Shown here one piece after another: positions 9,260-17,305 of a stretch of DNA of 17,590 nt. The position numbers and the translations under genes are program-made. The notes beneath the pieces were generated by a model, which worked only from the letters and a program-made list of their open reading frames with translations, ran no database searches and was not told where the DNA came from. The first letter of the stretch is position 1. Each line of letters starts with the position of its first letter. Source of the stretch: Streptomyces rubellomurinus (lineage in GTDB: Bacteria; Actinomycetota; Actinomycetes; Streptomycetales; Streptomycetaceae); the NCBI RefSeq assembly GCF_000961885.1, contig NZ_JZKH01000126.1:1-17590 (forward strand), read 5' to 3'.

Positions 9260-9307
9260 GGGGGCCCGGCCTGTCCAGGGCCCGGGGGCCCGGCCTATCC
9301 GGGGCCC
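9260..9307. repeat. Two tandem 24-bp GC-rich repeats at the end of the ROK gene
   Basis: Units 9260-9283 and 9284-9307 (each starting GGGGGCCCGGCCT) are identical at 22 of 24 positions; a third, weaker copy may precede them at 9236-9259 (about 17 of 24). The runs of G and C within and between units can pair, so the block may act as a terminator between the convergent genes. The stop codon of the ROK gene (9295-9297) lies in the second unit. Confidence 0.7.
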
Positions 9308-10538
9308 GTCCAGCCCTCCCCCGGCCCGGGCGCCGCCAGCGGCCCCGGATCGGCGACGATCGCCCGCACCACCCCCACCGCGGCCCCCAGCAGCGGCCCG
9401 CGCCGGCCCAGGCGGGCGACCGTCAGCCGTTCCTCCGCCCACGGCCGGACCGTCACCCGGGCGGCCAGCTCGGCCCGCAGGGCCGGCAGCAGCCAGGGCG
9501 CCAGCTCGGCGTAGCCGCCGCCCAGCACCACCTCGGCCGGGTCCAGCAGGTTGACCGCCCCGGCGGCGGCGATGCCCAGCGCCCGGGCGGCCCCGGCCAG
9601 CGCCATGCGGGCCGCGGTGTCCCCGGCCGTCGCCCGTTCGGCGAGCAGCGCGACCCAGTCGCCGCGGGCGCCGGTCAGCCGGGCCGCCCGCAGCACCGCG
9701 GCCTCGCCGGCGTACTGCTCCAGGCAGCCGCGCGCGCCGCAGGCGCAGCGGAGACCGTCCGGGTGCACCGGCACGTGGCCGAACTCGCCCGCGTAGCCGC
9801 GTGCCCCGCGCAGCAGCCGGCCGCCGACCACGATCGCGGCGCCGACCCCGGCCTCGGCGGAGACGTACAGGAAGTCCTCCGGGCCCGCGCCCAGCCAGCG
9901 TTCGGCGAGCCCGCCGAGGTTGGCCTCGTTGTCCGCGCCGACCGGCAGTTCGGCCAGGTCGTCGCCGGCCGCGCGCAGGGCCGGGCGCAGTTCGGCGGCC
10001 AGCGGGACGTCCTGCCAGCCGAGGTTCGCGGCCCGCTGCAGCACCCCGTCCGCGCCGACCAGGCCGGGCACGGCGAGGGTCAGTCCGGCGGGCGCAGGCC
10101 GGCCTCGGCGGCGGCCGCGTGCAGCAGGTCGGCGAGGTCGGCCATGACGGCGGCGGGCCGGCGGCCCTGGTTGCGGATCTCCAGGCGGCGCCAGGCGCGG
10201 ACCTCGCCGCGCAGGTCGACCACGCAGGCGCCGAGGTGCCGCACGCCGATCTCGGCGCCGAGCCCGGCGGGGCCGTGCGGGTTGAGCCCGAGCGCGGTGC
10301 CGGGGCGGCCGACCCTGCCGCTGGGCGCGGCCGGGCCCTCCTCGACGACCAGGCCCGCGGCGATCAGCCGCTCGGCGAGGGAGGAGACCGCGGCCCTGGT
10401 CAGCCCGGTCTCGGCGGCGACCTCGGCGCGTGAGCGCGGGGCGCGGGCGATCACGCCGAGCACCAGCGCCAGGTTGGCCCGGCGCATCCCCTGCTGGCTG
10501 GCGGGCCCGGCCCGGAAGCCGTCCGGTTCCCCGCGCAT
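9295..10538 (-). pseudogene. ROK-family transcriptional regulator, interrupted by a frameshift
   Basis: Two abutting reading frames together make one normal-sized (about 413 aa) ROK/NagC-type repressor. The 5' part (10538-10080, 152 codons) has the winged helix-turn-helix (about 18-75, EVAAETGLTRAAVSSLAERLIAAGLV) and the start of the ROK fold (IGVRHLGACVVDLRGEV); it stops at TGA (10082-10080). The rest, from GGA at 10086 in another frame, continues exactly where the family expects: LTLAVPGLVGADGV, then DNEAN and the zinc site GHVPVHPDGLRCACGARGCLE. One base appears to be missing within about 10087-10091, in a CGCCCGCC run. A GTG at 10071 could start the second frame alone, but it would lack DNA binding. 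It follows the gtrA-like stop by 5 bases, so the pair is an operon. This may be a true mutation or a sequence error. Effector sugar unknown. Confidence 0.8.
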
Positions 10539-10543
10539 CGCGC

Positions 10544-11080
10544 TCACCTCGTGGTTCTCCGACTGGGCACCTCGGGTGCAGGGTAACCGGCGTCGGTGCC
10601 GGTCGGCGTGCCGGTGAAGACCCAGCGCTGGATCGCCCAGAACCGGAACAGCATGGCGACGAAGGTGCCGACCACCATGCCGCTGAGGAAGTCGGCGACC
10701 TCCTGGGCGAACGGCCCGACGTACGGCTCGCGCAGGTCCAGCAGGTAGCGGGAGACGGCCAGCGGCAGGTCGTTGACGGCGACGGCCACCGCGCTGACCA
10801 GCGCGAACAGCAGCGGCTCGCGGCGGCGCCCGCAGGCCCGGAAGGCCCACCGCCGGTTCAGCACGTACGAGACCACCGTGCCGATCACGGTGGCCACGGT
10901 CAGCGCGATCACCGGCTTGTGCTCCAGCACGGTGAACTTCAGCTCGAAGTCGATCACCAGGGTGAGCGCGAAGCAGAAGCCGCCGACCAGCAGGAACTTC
11001 ACCAGTCGGCGGTGCCGCACCAGGGCCGGGCGGAGCCGCTCCGGCACCCGGGCCAGGGCGCGCTGCGTGGGGGACGGCAC
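10544..11080 (-). CDS. GtrA-family membrane protein
   Basis: 178-residue protein with four predicted helices (about 27-45, 56-76, 90-110, 125-148) in the GtrA pattern, including VKFLLVGGFCF at the first helix and YVLNRRWAF after the second. GtrA proteins are linked to movement or use of polyprenyl-phosphate sugars in cell-surface glycosylation; the partner here is unknown. A charged tail of about 28 residues follows. The start used is GTG 11080, but its GGAG ribosome site touches the start codon and both lie inside a 14-bp hairpin. A later GTG (V12 or V21) is possible, though none has a good site. The stop is 5 bases before the ROK regulator start, so translation of the two is probably coupled. 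Confidence 0.85.
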   Translation of the reverse strand: MPSPTQRALARVPERLRPALVRHRRLVKFLLVGGFCFALTLVIDFELKFTVLEHKPVIALTVATVIGTVVSYVLNRRWAFRACGRRREPLLFALVSAVAVAVNDLPLAVSRYLLDLREPYVGPFAQEVADFLSGMVVGTFVAMLFRFWAIQRWVFTGTPTGTDAGYPAPEVPSRRTTR

Positions 11081-11110
11081 CTCCGCAGTGTCACACGCGG
11101 AGGTGCCGTC
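11073..11110. terminator. 14-bp perfect hairpin between lon and the gtrA-like gene, covering the gtrA start
   Basis: GACGGCACCTCCGC (11073-11086) pairs perfectly with 11097-11110 around a 10-nt loop. It begins 18 bases after the lon stop, so it is a good lon terminator candidate. It also contains the GTG start (11080) and GGAG of the gtrA-like gene, so in any read-through transcript those would be base-paired. Confidence 0.7.
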
Positions 11111-11128
11111 GGCCTCCCGGCCGGTGGC

Positions 11129-13525
11129 TCAGGCCGCCGCGACCAGCACCTCGGCCGGCTCCAGCGCCAGCTCCAGCACCTCCCGCACGTCCGCCACCGG
11201 GTGGACGGTGAGCCGCTCCAGCACCTCGGCCGGGACGTCGTCCAGGTCGGCCTCGTTGCGCTTGGGGATGATCACCGTGGTGACGCCGGCCCGGTCGGCG
11301 GCGAGCAGCTTCTGCTTCACCCCGCCGATCGGCAGCACCCGCCCGGTGAGCGACACCTCGCCGGTCATCGCCACGTCGGTGCGGACCTTGCGGCCGGAGA
11401 GCAGCGAGGCCAGCGCCGTGGTCATGGTGATGCCGGCGCTCGGCCCGTCCTTGGGGACGGCCCCGGCCGGGACGTGCAGGTGCACGCCGCGGTCGCGCAG
11501 CGAGGTGACCGGCAGCTCCAGTTCGGCTCCGCGCGAACGCAGGTAGGAGAGCGCGATGTGCGCGGACTCCTTCATCACGTCGCCCAGCTGCCCGGTGAGG
11601 GTGAGCCCGGTGCCGCCGGTCTCGGCGTCGGCGAGCGAGGCCTCGATGTAGAGGACGTCGCCGCCGGCGCCGGTGACGGCCAGCCCGGTGGCCACGCCGG
11701 GGACGGCGGTGCGCCGCTCGGCGGGCTCCTGGGCGGCCTCCGGCACGTGGTGCGGCCGGCCGATCAGGGCGCGCAGGTCCGCCGCGCCGACCGCGGCGGG
11801 CAGCTCGCGCTCGCCCAGCTCGGCCTGGGCGGCGATCTTGCGCAGCACCCGGGCGATCGAGCGCTCCAGGTTCCGGACGCCGGCCTCCCGGGTGTACTCC
11901 CCGGCGAGCTTGCGCAGCGCCTCCTCGTCGACGCCGACCTGCTCGCCCCCGAGGCCGGCCTTCTCCAGCTGGCGCGGGAGCAGGTGGTCGCGGGCGATGA
12001 CGACCTTCTCGTCCTCGGTGTAGCCGTCGAGCCGGACCAGCTCCATCCGGTCGAGCAGCGGCTCGGGGATGGCCTCCAGCACGTTGGCGGTGGCCAGGAA
12101 GACGACGTCGGAGAGGTCGAGTTCGACCTCCAGGTAGTGGTCCCGGAAGGTGTGGTTCTGGGCCGGGTCCAGCACCTCCAGCAGGGCGGCGGCCGGGTCG
12201 CCCCGGTAGTCGGAGCCGACCTTGTCGATCTCGTCGAGCAGGACGACCGGGTTCATCGAGCCGGCCTCCTTGATCGCCCGCACCAGCCGGCCGGGCAGCG
12301 CGCCGACGTAGGTGCGCCGGTGGCCGCGGATCTCCGCCTCGTCCCGGACGCCGCCGAGCGCGACCCGGACGAACGTGCGGCCCATGGCGCGGGCCACCGA
12401 CTCGCCGAGCGAGGTCTTGCCGACGCCGGGCGGGCCGACCAGGGCCAGCACCGCGCCTCCCCGGCGGCCGCCGACCAGCCCGAGGCCCTGGTCGGCCCGG
12501 CGCTTGCGGACGGCCAGGTACTCGACGATCCGCTCCTTCACGTCGGCCAGGCCGGCGTGGTCGGCGTCCAGCACGGCGCGGGCGCCGGCGATGTCGTAGG
12601 CGTCCTCGGTGCGCTCGTTCCAGGGCAGCTCCAGGACGGTGTCCAGCCAGGTGCGGATCCAGGAGCCCTCCGGCGACTGGTCGGAAGCCCGCTCCAGCTT
12701 GGAGACCTCCTTGAGCGCGGCCTCCCGCACCTTCTCGGGCAGGTCCGCGGCCTCGACCCGGGCGCGGTAGTCGCCCTCCTCGTCGGCCGGGTCGCCGTTC
12801 AGCTCGGCCAGCTCCTTGCGGACGGCCTCCAGCTGGCGGCGGAGCAGGAACTCCTTCTGCTGCTTGGCCACGCCCTCCTCGACGTCCTTGCGGATGGTGT
12901 CGTTGACCTCCTCCTCGGCGAGGTGGTCGCGCAGCAGGGTGAGCGCGTACTCCAGTCGGGCGACCTGGTCGGCCTCCAGCAGCACCTTGAGCTTCTGCTC
13001 GGCGGTGGCGAAGGGCGCGTAGCCGATGTTGTCGGCGAGCTCGCCGACGCCCTCGATCTGCGCGACCCGGTCGACGATCTGCCAGGCGCCGCGCTTGCGC
13101 AGCCACTGGGTGGACAGCGCCTTGTACTCCTTGACCAGCTCGGCGGCCCGCCCGGCGACCGGGGTGCCCACCGAGGACTCCTTGAACGGCGTGGTCTCGA
13201 CCCAGAGGGCGGCGCCGGGGCCGGTGGTGCCGACCCCGATCCGGACCCGGCGCACGGCGCGCACCAGCGCCGCCGGGTCGCCGTCGGCCAGCCGGCCGAC
13301 CTGCTCGACGGTGGCCAGCGTGCCGGCCGCCGCGTACGAGCCGTCCACCCGCGGAACCAGCAGGACCTGCGGCTTGCCGGGGCCGGCGGCCGCGGCGCGG
13401 GCGGCCTCGACGGCGGCGCGCACCTCGGTGTCCTTCAGGTCCAGCGGGACGACCATGCCCGGCAGGACGACCTCGTCGTCGAGCGGCAGGACGGGCAGGG
13501 TGAGCGGTGTGGACGTCGATGCCAT
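11129..13525 (-). CDS. lon: ATP-dependent Lon protease (LonA type)
   Basis: 798-residue cytoplasmic AAA+ serine protease that degrades misfolded and regulatory proteins. Order: N-terminal substrate-binding domain (about 8-200) and coiled coil (about 200-300); AAA+ ATPase with Walker A GPPGVGKT (364-371) and Walker B VVLLDEID (427-434); then the C-terminal Lon protease domain (about 605-790) with catalytic Ser696 in PKDGPSAG and Lys739 in [10 protein letters not shown], 43 residues apart as in E. coli (Ser679/Lys722). Length is normal and all key residues are present. ATG 13525 has GGGGAGAG about 6 nt upstream. A HAIR operator 21 bases before the start predicts heat-shock control by HspR, as known for streptomycete lon. 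A hairpin follows the stop. Confidence 0.97.
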   Translation of the reverse strand: MASTSTPLTLPVLPLDDEVVLPGMVVPLDLKDTEVRAAVEAARAAAAGPGKPQVLLVPRVDGSYAAAGTLATVEQVGRLADGDPAALVRAVRRVRIGVGTTGPGAALWVETTPFKESSVGTPVAGRAAELVKEYKALSTQWLRKRGAWQIVDRVAQIEGVGELADNIGYAPFATAEQKLKVLLEADQVARLEYALTLLRDHLAEEEVNDTIRKDVEEGVAKQQKEFLLRRQLEAVRKELAELNGDPADEEGDYRARVEAADLPEKVREAALKEVSKLERASDQSPEGSWIRTWLDTVLELPWNERTEDAYDIAGARAVLDADHAGLADVKERIVEYLAVRKRRADQGLGLVGGRRGGAVLALVGPPGVGKTSLGESVARAMGRTFVRVALGGVRDEAEIRGHRRTYVGALPGRLVRAIKEAGSMNPVVLLDEIDKVGSDYRGDPAAALLEVLDPAQNHTFRDHYLEVELDLSDVVFLATANVLEAIPEPLLDRMELVRLDGYTEDEKVVIARDHLLPRQLEKAGLGGEQVGVDEEALRKLAGEYTREAGVRNLERSIARVLRKIAAQAELGERELPAAVGAADLRALIGRPHHVPEAAQEPAERRTAVPGVATGLAVTGAGGDVLYIEASLADAETGGTGLTLTGQLGDVMKESAHIALSYLRSRGAELELPVTSLRDRGVHLHVPAGAVPKDGPSAGITMTTALASLLSGRKVRTDVAMTGEVSLTGRVLPIGGVKQKLLAADRAGVTTVIIPKRNEADLDDVPAEVLERLTVHPVADVREVLELALEPAEVLVAAA

Positions 13526-13546
13526 GATCTCTCCCCAGTCAGTGAA

Positions 13547-13567
13547 CTTGAGTCGACCTGACTTAAG
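13547..13567. promoter_or_regulatory. HAIR element (HspR operator) of lon
   Basis: CTTGAGT-N7-ACTTAAG matches the HAIR consensus CTTGAGT-N7-ACTCAAG at 13 of 14 conserved positions. It lies 22-42 bases before the lon start codon. HspR represses dnaK, clpB and lon through HAIR in streptomycetes; binding at this site is inferred. Confidence 0.9.
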
Positions 13568-13599
13568 GATTCGCGGCCCGTGGATGTTCCCGGCACATT

Positions 13600-13616
13600 G
13601 TTCGCCGTGAGCGAAC
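13600..13616. promoter_or_regulatory. Inverted repeat upstream of lon, possible second operator
   Basis: GTTCGC-CGTGA-GCGAAC is a perfect 6-bp dyad about 75-90 bases before the lon start. Related CGAAC cores recur at 13621 and 13641 (TTCGAAC, CTCGAAC). Their orientation does not match the actinobacterial LexA box. Function unknown. Confidence 0.4.
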
Positions 13617-13665
13617 GCTTCGAACCCGGAAACGGTGCTCGAACGTGCGTCGGGGAGCCCCCGTC

Positions 13666-13682
13666 AAAAACCGGCCGTCCGG
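13666..13682 (-). terminator. Possible short terminator after the rhomboid-like gene
   Basis: On the minus strand, CCGG-ACGG-CCGG is followed directly by five T, 16 bases after the stop at 13698. The stem is only 4 bp, so it is weak as an intrinsic terminator. Confidence 0.35.
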
Positions 13683-13697
13683 GCGGGCGGAGCGCTC

Positions 13698-14480
13698 TCA
13701 GCGCGCGGCCGGCACCCCGGCGGCCCCCGGCCCGGCGGCGACCCCGGCGGCCCGCGCCGCCGCTTCCCGGCGCGGCCGGCGCCGCTCGACCCCGCGCAGC
13801 CAGCGCCACAGCGCCACCCCGGCGAGCACCGCCGCCGGGTGCCCCACGGCGGTGACCACGTCCTTCTCGGCGGCGATCTGCTCGGCGATCATCAGTCCGA
13901 CCCCGCCCAGCGCGAGCACCCGCCCGCGCCGGGACAGCAGCCCGGACACCGCACCCAGGCAGGCCAGCACGCCGTAGCTGACCCCGATGTCCAGGCGCTC
14001 CATCACCGCCGGGTCCATCCGCCCGGTCTCCACCGCGACGAACACCACGCCCTGCGAGAGCAGCGTGGCCGTGACGTGCCCGACCGCGAACACCAGGGCC
14101 GCCCGGGCCGGCCCGACCCTGCGCTCCAGCGGCGCCAGGGTGAAGGCGAACCCCCACAGGTAGGGCATCCAGACCTCGCCGGCCACCCAGAATCCGCTCA
14201 GCACCAGGGCGCGCAAAGGGTGCTGCAGCAGGTTGTGCCCGTCCGAACTGGACGCCTCCTGGAGGCGCTGCACGAGTTCCGGGTCGGCGAGTTTCGCGAA
14301 GGTCGTGGTGAGGCCCACCACCGCGAGGTATCCGAGCGTGAAGGGATTGCGCCGGGGCGTCGGCACCCGCTCCAGCAGCCAGTCGAGGACGGCGGTGCGC
14401 AGGCCGTACCGGAGCATTCCGTACGGCACGCCCGCCGATGGCGGACCCTGCCGTCCGGCCTCCTGCCGCAGTCCCGCCAT
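13698..14480 (-). CDS. Rhomboid-like integral membrane protein
   Basis: 260-residue protein with about six hydrophobic helices. A GxSxG motif, GVSYG (166-170, Ser168), is followed 46 residues later by GHPAAVLAG with His214, matching the Ser-His dyad of rhomboid intramembrane proteases. His135 in FAVGHVTATLLSQG fits the conserved His of an earlier helix. The dyad is therefore intact, although actinobacterial members of this divergent group are often called only rhomboid-like and their activity is untested. The first ~40 residues are cytoplasmic and basic; the C-terminal ~30 residues are Arg/Ala rich. ATG 14480 has GGAGG 4 bases upstream. It lies upstream of lon on the same strand with a 172-bp gap holding the HAIR site, so lon is not simply its operon partner. 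Substrate unknown. Confidence 0.85.
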   Translation of the reverse strand: MAGLRQEAGRQGPPSAGVPYGMLRYGLRTAVLDWLLERVPTPRRNPFTLGYLAVVGLTTTFAKLADPELVQRLQEASSSDGHNLLQHPLRALVLSGFWVAGEVWMPYLWGFAFTLAPLERRVGPARAALVFAVGHVTATLLSQGVVFVAVETGRMDPAVMERLDIGVSYGVLACLGAVSGLLSRRGRVLALGGVGLMIAEQIAAEKDVVTAVGHPAAVLAGVALWRWLRGVERRRPRREAAARAAGVAAGPGAAGVPAAR

Positions 14481-15043
14481 GCCGCCTCCGCTCCACGCCC
14501 GCAGCCACCCGAGTCCCTCGCGCCAGTGCCCAACGTACCGGCGGGCGCGGAGGATTCCGCTGGTCGGGTGTCGACGCGACCACGTTACGTCGAGGTTCTG
14601 AGAGGCAACTGGGAAAAGCCCGTGAAGACCTGCCCGGAGTCGGAGACTCCGAATAGCGGGAATTGGTCCGGACCTAGTTCTGATTGACGCGTCAGTAGCG
14701 GCTCTGACCGGCGACTCAACGTCAACTGGACCGCATACGTACCGTTACGCAGAGAAAATTCGCCGGGTAAGGTATCGGCCCGTGCCCACCCCTCGGTGGG
14801 CCCGCGGGCGGTCCGACAGGCCGGCCCGCGGGCCGGAAACGTCCGGTCCACCTGCCGGAAAGCATCCGCTGTCCGTACGCTGCGGAGTGCGTGGGAGAAC
14901 AGCGGGCGGCGACCATCCGCCCGCACGGCTCCCGAATCGCGCGGCGGGACGGCGGACCCGGCACAGTCCACGACGGAACAAGACTACGAGCGGAGCCCCG
15001 CCATCCCCACAGGTGGCCGGCCCGCAGCCCTGGGGGCGGTGGC
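14481..15043. other. Divergent intergenic region, rhomboid-like gene / response regulator (563 bp)
   Basis: I see no convincing gene here; open frames on both strands show no recognisable protein. Elements seen: hairpin GGAGTC-GGA-GACTCC (14636-14650); perfect palindrome TGACGCGTCA (14685-14694); an AT-richer promoter-like stretch (14740-14775); hairpin GCCCACC-CCTC-GGTGGGC (14784-14801); palindrome CCGGCCCGCGGGCCGG (14821-14836). The last two would lie in a leader RNA of about 265 bases if the promoter at 14745-14773 is real. Confidence 0.5.
14745..14773 (+). promoter_or_regulatory. Candidate promoter of the two-component operon
   Basis: TTACGC (14745-14750), 17 bases, TAAGGT (14768-14773), within the only clearly AT-richer patch of the intergenic region. 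The -35 match is weak. It would give a long leader before the GTG at 15044. Confidence 0.3.
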
Positions 15044-15787
15044 GTGACCGTGACAGAAATTCAGCAGGACCACCACAACACCGGCGGCACGGTGAGCAGC
15101 CAGCGCAGAGTGCTGGTGGTGGAGGACGAGCCCACGATCGCCGAGTCGATCGCGGCCCGACTGGGCGCGGAGGGCTTCAAGGTCGCCGTGGCCCACGACG
15201 GGCCCGGCGCGGTGGACGGCTTCCACACCTGGCAGCCGGACCTGGTCGTCCTCGACATCATGCTGCCCGGCTTCGACGGCCTGGAGGTGTGCCGCCGCAT
15301 CCAGGCCCAGCGGCCGGTGCCGGTACTGATGCTGACCGCCCGCGACGACGAGACGGACCTGCTGGTCGGCCTCGGCGTCGGTGCGGACGACTACATGACG
15401 AAGCCGTTCTCGATGCGCGAGCTCGCGGCCCGGGTCAACGTGCTGCTGCGCCGCGTCGAGCGCGCCCAGCAGGCGGCCCGCACGCCCGCGCTCGGCAGCC
15501 TGCGCTTCGGCGAACTGGAGATCGACCACGTGCAGCGCCGGGTGCGGCTCGCCTCGGGCGACGTCCACCTGACGCCGACCGAGTTCGACCTGCTCGCCTG
15601 CCTGGCCGCCCAGCCGCGCGCGGTGCTCACCCGCGAGCAGCTGCTGGCCGAGGTGTGGGACTGGACCGACGCGTCCGGCACCCGCACCGTCGACAGCCAC
15701 GTCAAGGCGCTGCGGCGCAAGATCGGCGCCAGCTGGATCCGCACCGTCCACGGCGTCGGATACGCACTGGAGGCCCCGCTCTCGTAG
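15044..15787 (+). CDS. OmpR/PhoB-family response regulator
   Basis: 247-residue two-component transcription factor. Receiver domain (about 21-135): acidic pocket E27/D28, phospho-acceptor Asp71 in LVVLDIMLPGFDG, Thr98 in LMLTARD, and Lys120 in MTKPF. All are conserved. A linker then leads to the C-terminal winged helix (about 150-245) with LTPTEFDLLACLA, REQLLAEVW and TVDSHVKALRRKIG. It is encoded 77 bases before the sensor kinase on the same strand, so this is a cognate pair. The start is uncertain: GTG 15044 has GGGGGC upstream and is preferred. GTG 15050, or the GTG that begins VSSQRRVLVVEDEP, would also give an intact receiver. Target genes unknown; the adjacent kgd gene and the operon itself are natural candidates. 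Confidence 0.93.
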   Translation: MTVTEIQQDHHNTGGTVSSQRRVLVVEDEPTIAESIAARLGAEGFKVAVAHDGPGAVDGFHTWQPDLVVLDIMLPGFDGLEVCRRIQAQRPVPVLMLTARDDETDLLVGLGVGADDYMTKPFSMRELAARVNVLLRRVERAQQAARTPALGSLRFGELEIDHVQRRVRLASGDVHLTPTEFDLLACLAAQPRAVLTREQLLAEVWDWTDASGTRTVDSHVKALRRKIGASWIRTVHGVGYALEAPLS

Positions 15788-15864
15788 GCGGGCTTCGGGC
15801 GAGGGCCACCGGGGGGCCCGCGTCCCGACACCGCCGTGCGAGCAAGCGGGGATCACAGGGATCC

Positions 15865-16995
15865 ATGACCTTTCCACAGCAACGCAACGGCGACGCCGAG
15901 GCCGGGCGCTCACAGACGCTCGCGGCCCGCGCCGCCCGACGGGTCTGGGCCGACATCCGGCCGCTCGACCCGGTCCGCTCGATCAAGGGCAAACTCGCCC
16001 TGCTGGTGATCGTCTCCGTCTTCCTGGCCACCGGCATGGTGGTCGTGGCGATCCAGTCCGCGACCCAGATCCGGATCATCATGGTCTTCTCCATGATCGC
16101 CTCGCTGCTGTTCATGCAGTTCCTCGCGCACGGGCTGGCCTCGCCGCTGCGCGAGATGACGGCCGCCGCCCGCGCGATGGCCTCCGGCGACTACAGCCGC
16201 CGGGTGGAGGTGAGCTCGCGCGACGAGATCGGCGAGCTGGCGGCCGCCTTCAACGCCATGGCGGCCGACCTCCAGGCCGCCGACCAGCACCGCCGCGAGA
16301 TCGTCGCCAACGTCTCGCACGAGCTGCGCACGCCCATCGCCGCGCTGCGCGCCGTGCTGGAGAACGTGGTGGACGGCGTCGTCCAGCCGAACCCCGCCAC
16401 CCTGCAGGCCGCGCTGGAGCAGACCGAGCGGCTCGGCCGCCTGGTCACCCACCTGCTGGACCTCTCCAAGATCGACGACGGCGTGGTCGACCTGGACGCG
16501 CGCCCCTTCGAGGTGCGCGAGTTCCTGGACGGCGTGCTGCGCGGCGTCACCGTGGACGGCGCGACGGCCGGCGGGGCGTTCTCCCGGCGCGGCGACGTCC
16601 GGCTCGCCCTGGAGGTCAGCCCGGCCGGCCTGACCGGCGTGGCGGACCCGGAACGGCTCCACCAGGTGGTCGCCAACCTGGTCGACAACGCCTGCAAGCA
16701 CTCCCCGCCCGGCGGCACCGTGACGGTGCGGGCCCGGCCGGACGGCGAGGACGGCGGCCTGCTGCTGGAGGTCCAGGACGAGGGCCCGGGCATCCCGGCG
16801 GCCGACCGCGACCGGGTCTTCGAGCGGTTCAGCCGCAGCGGCAGCGCGACGGCCTCCGGGCCGGGCGCGGACGGCGGCACCGGGCTGGGCCTGGCCATCG
16901 CCCGCTGGGCGGTGGACCTGCACGGCGGGCGGATCGCGGTGGCGGAGTCGCCGAAGGGCTGCCGGATCGAGGTCCGGCTGCCGGGGCACCCCTGA
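15865..16995 (+). CDS. Short-loop sensor histidine kinase, HAMP-HisKA-HATPase
   Basis: 376-residue membrane sensor kinase, partner of the preceding response regulator. A cytoplasmic N-terminus of about 40 residues is followed by two transmembrane helices (about 42-64 and 70-90) separated by only about five residues, so there is almost no extracytoplasmic sensor domain. Next come HAMP (about 91-140, DEIGELAAAFNAMA), the H-box VSHELRTP with phospho-acceptor His152, N-box VVANLVDNACKHS (Asn271/Asn275), G1 DEGPGI (305-310), F-box VFERFSR (318-324) and G2 GGTGLGLAIA (337-346). All catalytic boxes are intact. Such topology suggests intramembrane or membrane-partner sensing; the signal is unknown. 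ATG 15865 has only a weak AGGG site 5 bases upstream. Confidence 0.94.
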   Translation: MTFPQQRNGDAEAGRSQTLAARAARRVWADIRPLDPVRSIKGKLALLVIVSVFLATGMVVVAIQSATQIRIIMVFSMIASLLFMQFLAHGLASPLREMTAAARAMASGDYSRRVEVSSRDEIGELAAAFNAMAADLQAADQHRREIVANVSHELRTPIAALRAVLENVVDGVVQPNPATLQAALEQTERLGRLVTHLLDLSKIDDGVVDLDARPFEVREFLDGVLRGVTVDGATAGGAFSRRGDVRLALEVSPAGLTGVADPERLHQVVANLVDNACKHSPPGGTVTVRARPDGEDGGLLLEVQDEGPGIPAADRDRVFERFSRSGSATASGPGADGGTGLGLAIARWAVDLHGGRIAVAESPKGCRIEVRLPGHP

Positions 16996-17305
16996 GCGGA
17001 GTCGAACGGCGAGCGGCCGGAGATGGTTCGACCGCACTCCGTTTGTCACAGAACCGACACAGACGCATACGAAGATCGTGAGGGCATTCGATCGGAGCTA
17101 TGTCCGGTTTCGTCCGGATTTGCGGCCCGGTCGCTTCCCCTCAGATCCGGCTTTCTAACGCAGTTTTTCGGCCAAATCGCAGGTCAGGACTGTGATCTGG
17201 GCGACGCCTGGGGCCCGGGGACTGCGCGATCACTGGTCAGGGGCGTAGCCTTAATCCCCGCTGTCCAAACATCCCAAAAGGAAGCGGAAGAGGGCGGTTG
17301 CCGCC
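16996..17305 (+). promoter_or_regulatory. Intergenic and probable promoter region of kgd (310 bp)
   Basis: No gene is seen in this stretch. After the terminator-like hairpin the sequence is less GC-rich than its surroundings. Promoter-like pieces are TTGTCA (17043-17048) with TACGAA (17068-17073), at an over-long 19-base spacing, and TAGCCT (17246-17251) without a good -35. An inverted repeat GTGATC (17192-17197) / GATCAC (17228-17233) with flanking similarity could be an operator. None is strong enough to name a promoter. Confidence 0.35.
16997..17041 (+). terminator. Possible terminator after the sensor kinase
   Basis: Starting 2 bases after the stop, CGGAG and TCGAAC pair with GTTCGA and CTCCG downstream, leaving a 5-nt bulge on one side and an 18-nt loop. 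It is imperfect but well placed to separate the two-component operon from kgd. Confidence 0.45.

Noticed and set aside
9295..10071. The C-terminal ROK frame as an independent gene (glucokinase-like) from GTG 10071
   Set aside because: It lacks the first part of the ROK fold, and that part is encoded immediately upstream in another frame together with a wHTH, so a frameshift is simpler.
10430..13561. A 1043-codon plus-strand open frame opposite lon
   Set aside because: It is the antisense of lon, gtrA and ROK with a Gly/Gln/Asp/His-rich composition; lon on the other strand is unmistakable.
13600..13650. LexA/SOS box near lon
   Set aside because: The actinobacterial box is TCGAAC-N4-GTTCGA; here the half-sites are in the opposite order or in direct orientation.
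14585..14971. Minus-strand open frames in the gap before the response regulator
   Set aside because: There is no recognisable domain, no ribosome site, and the composition is unlike the neighbouring genes.
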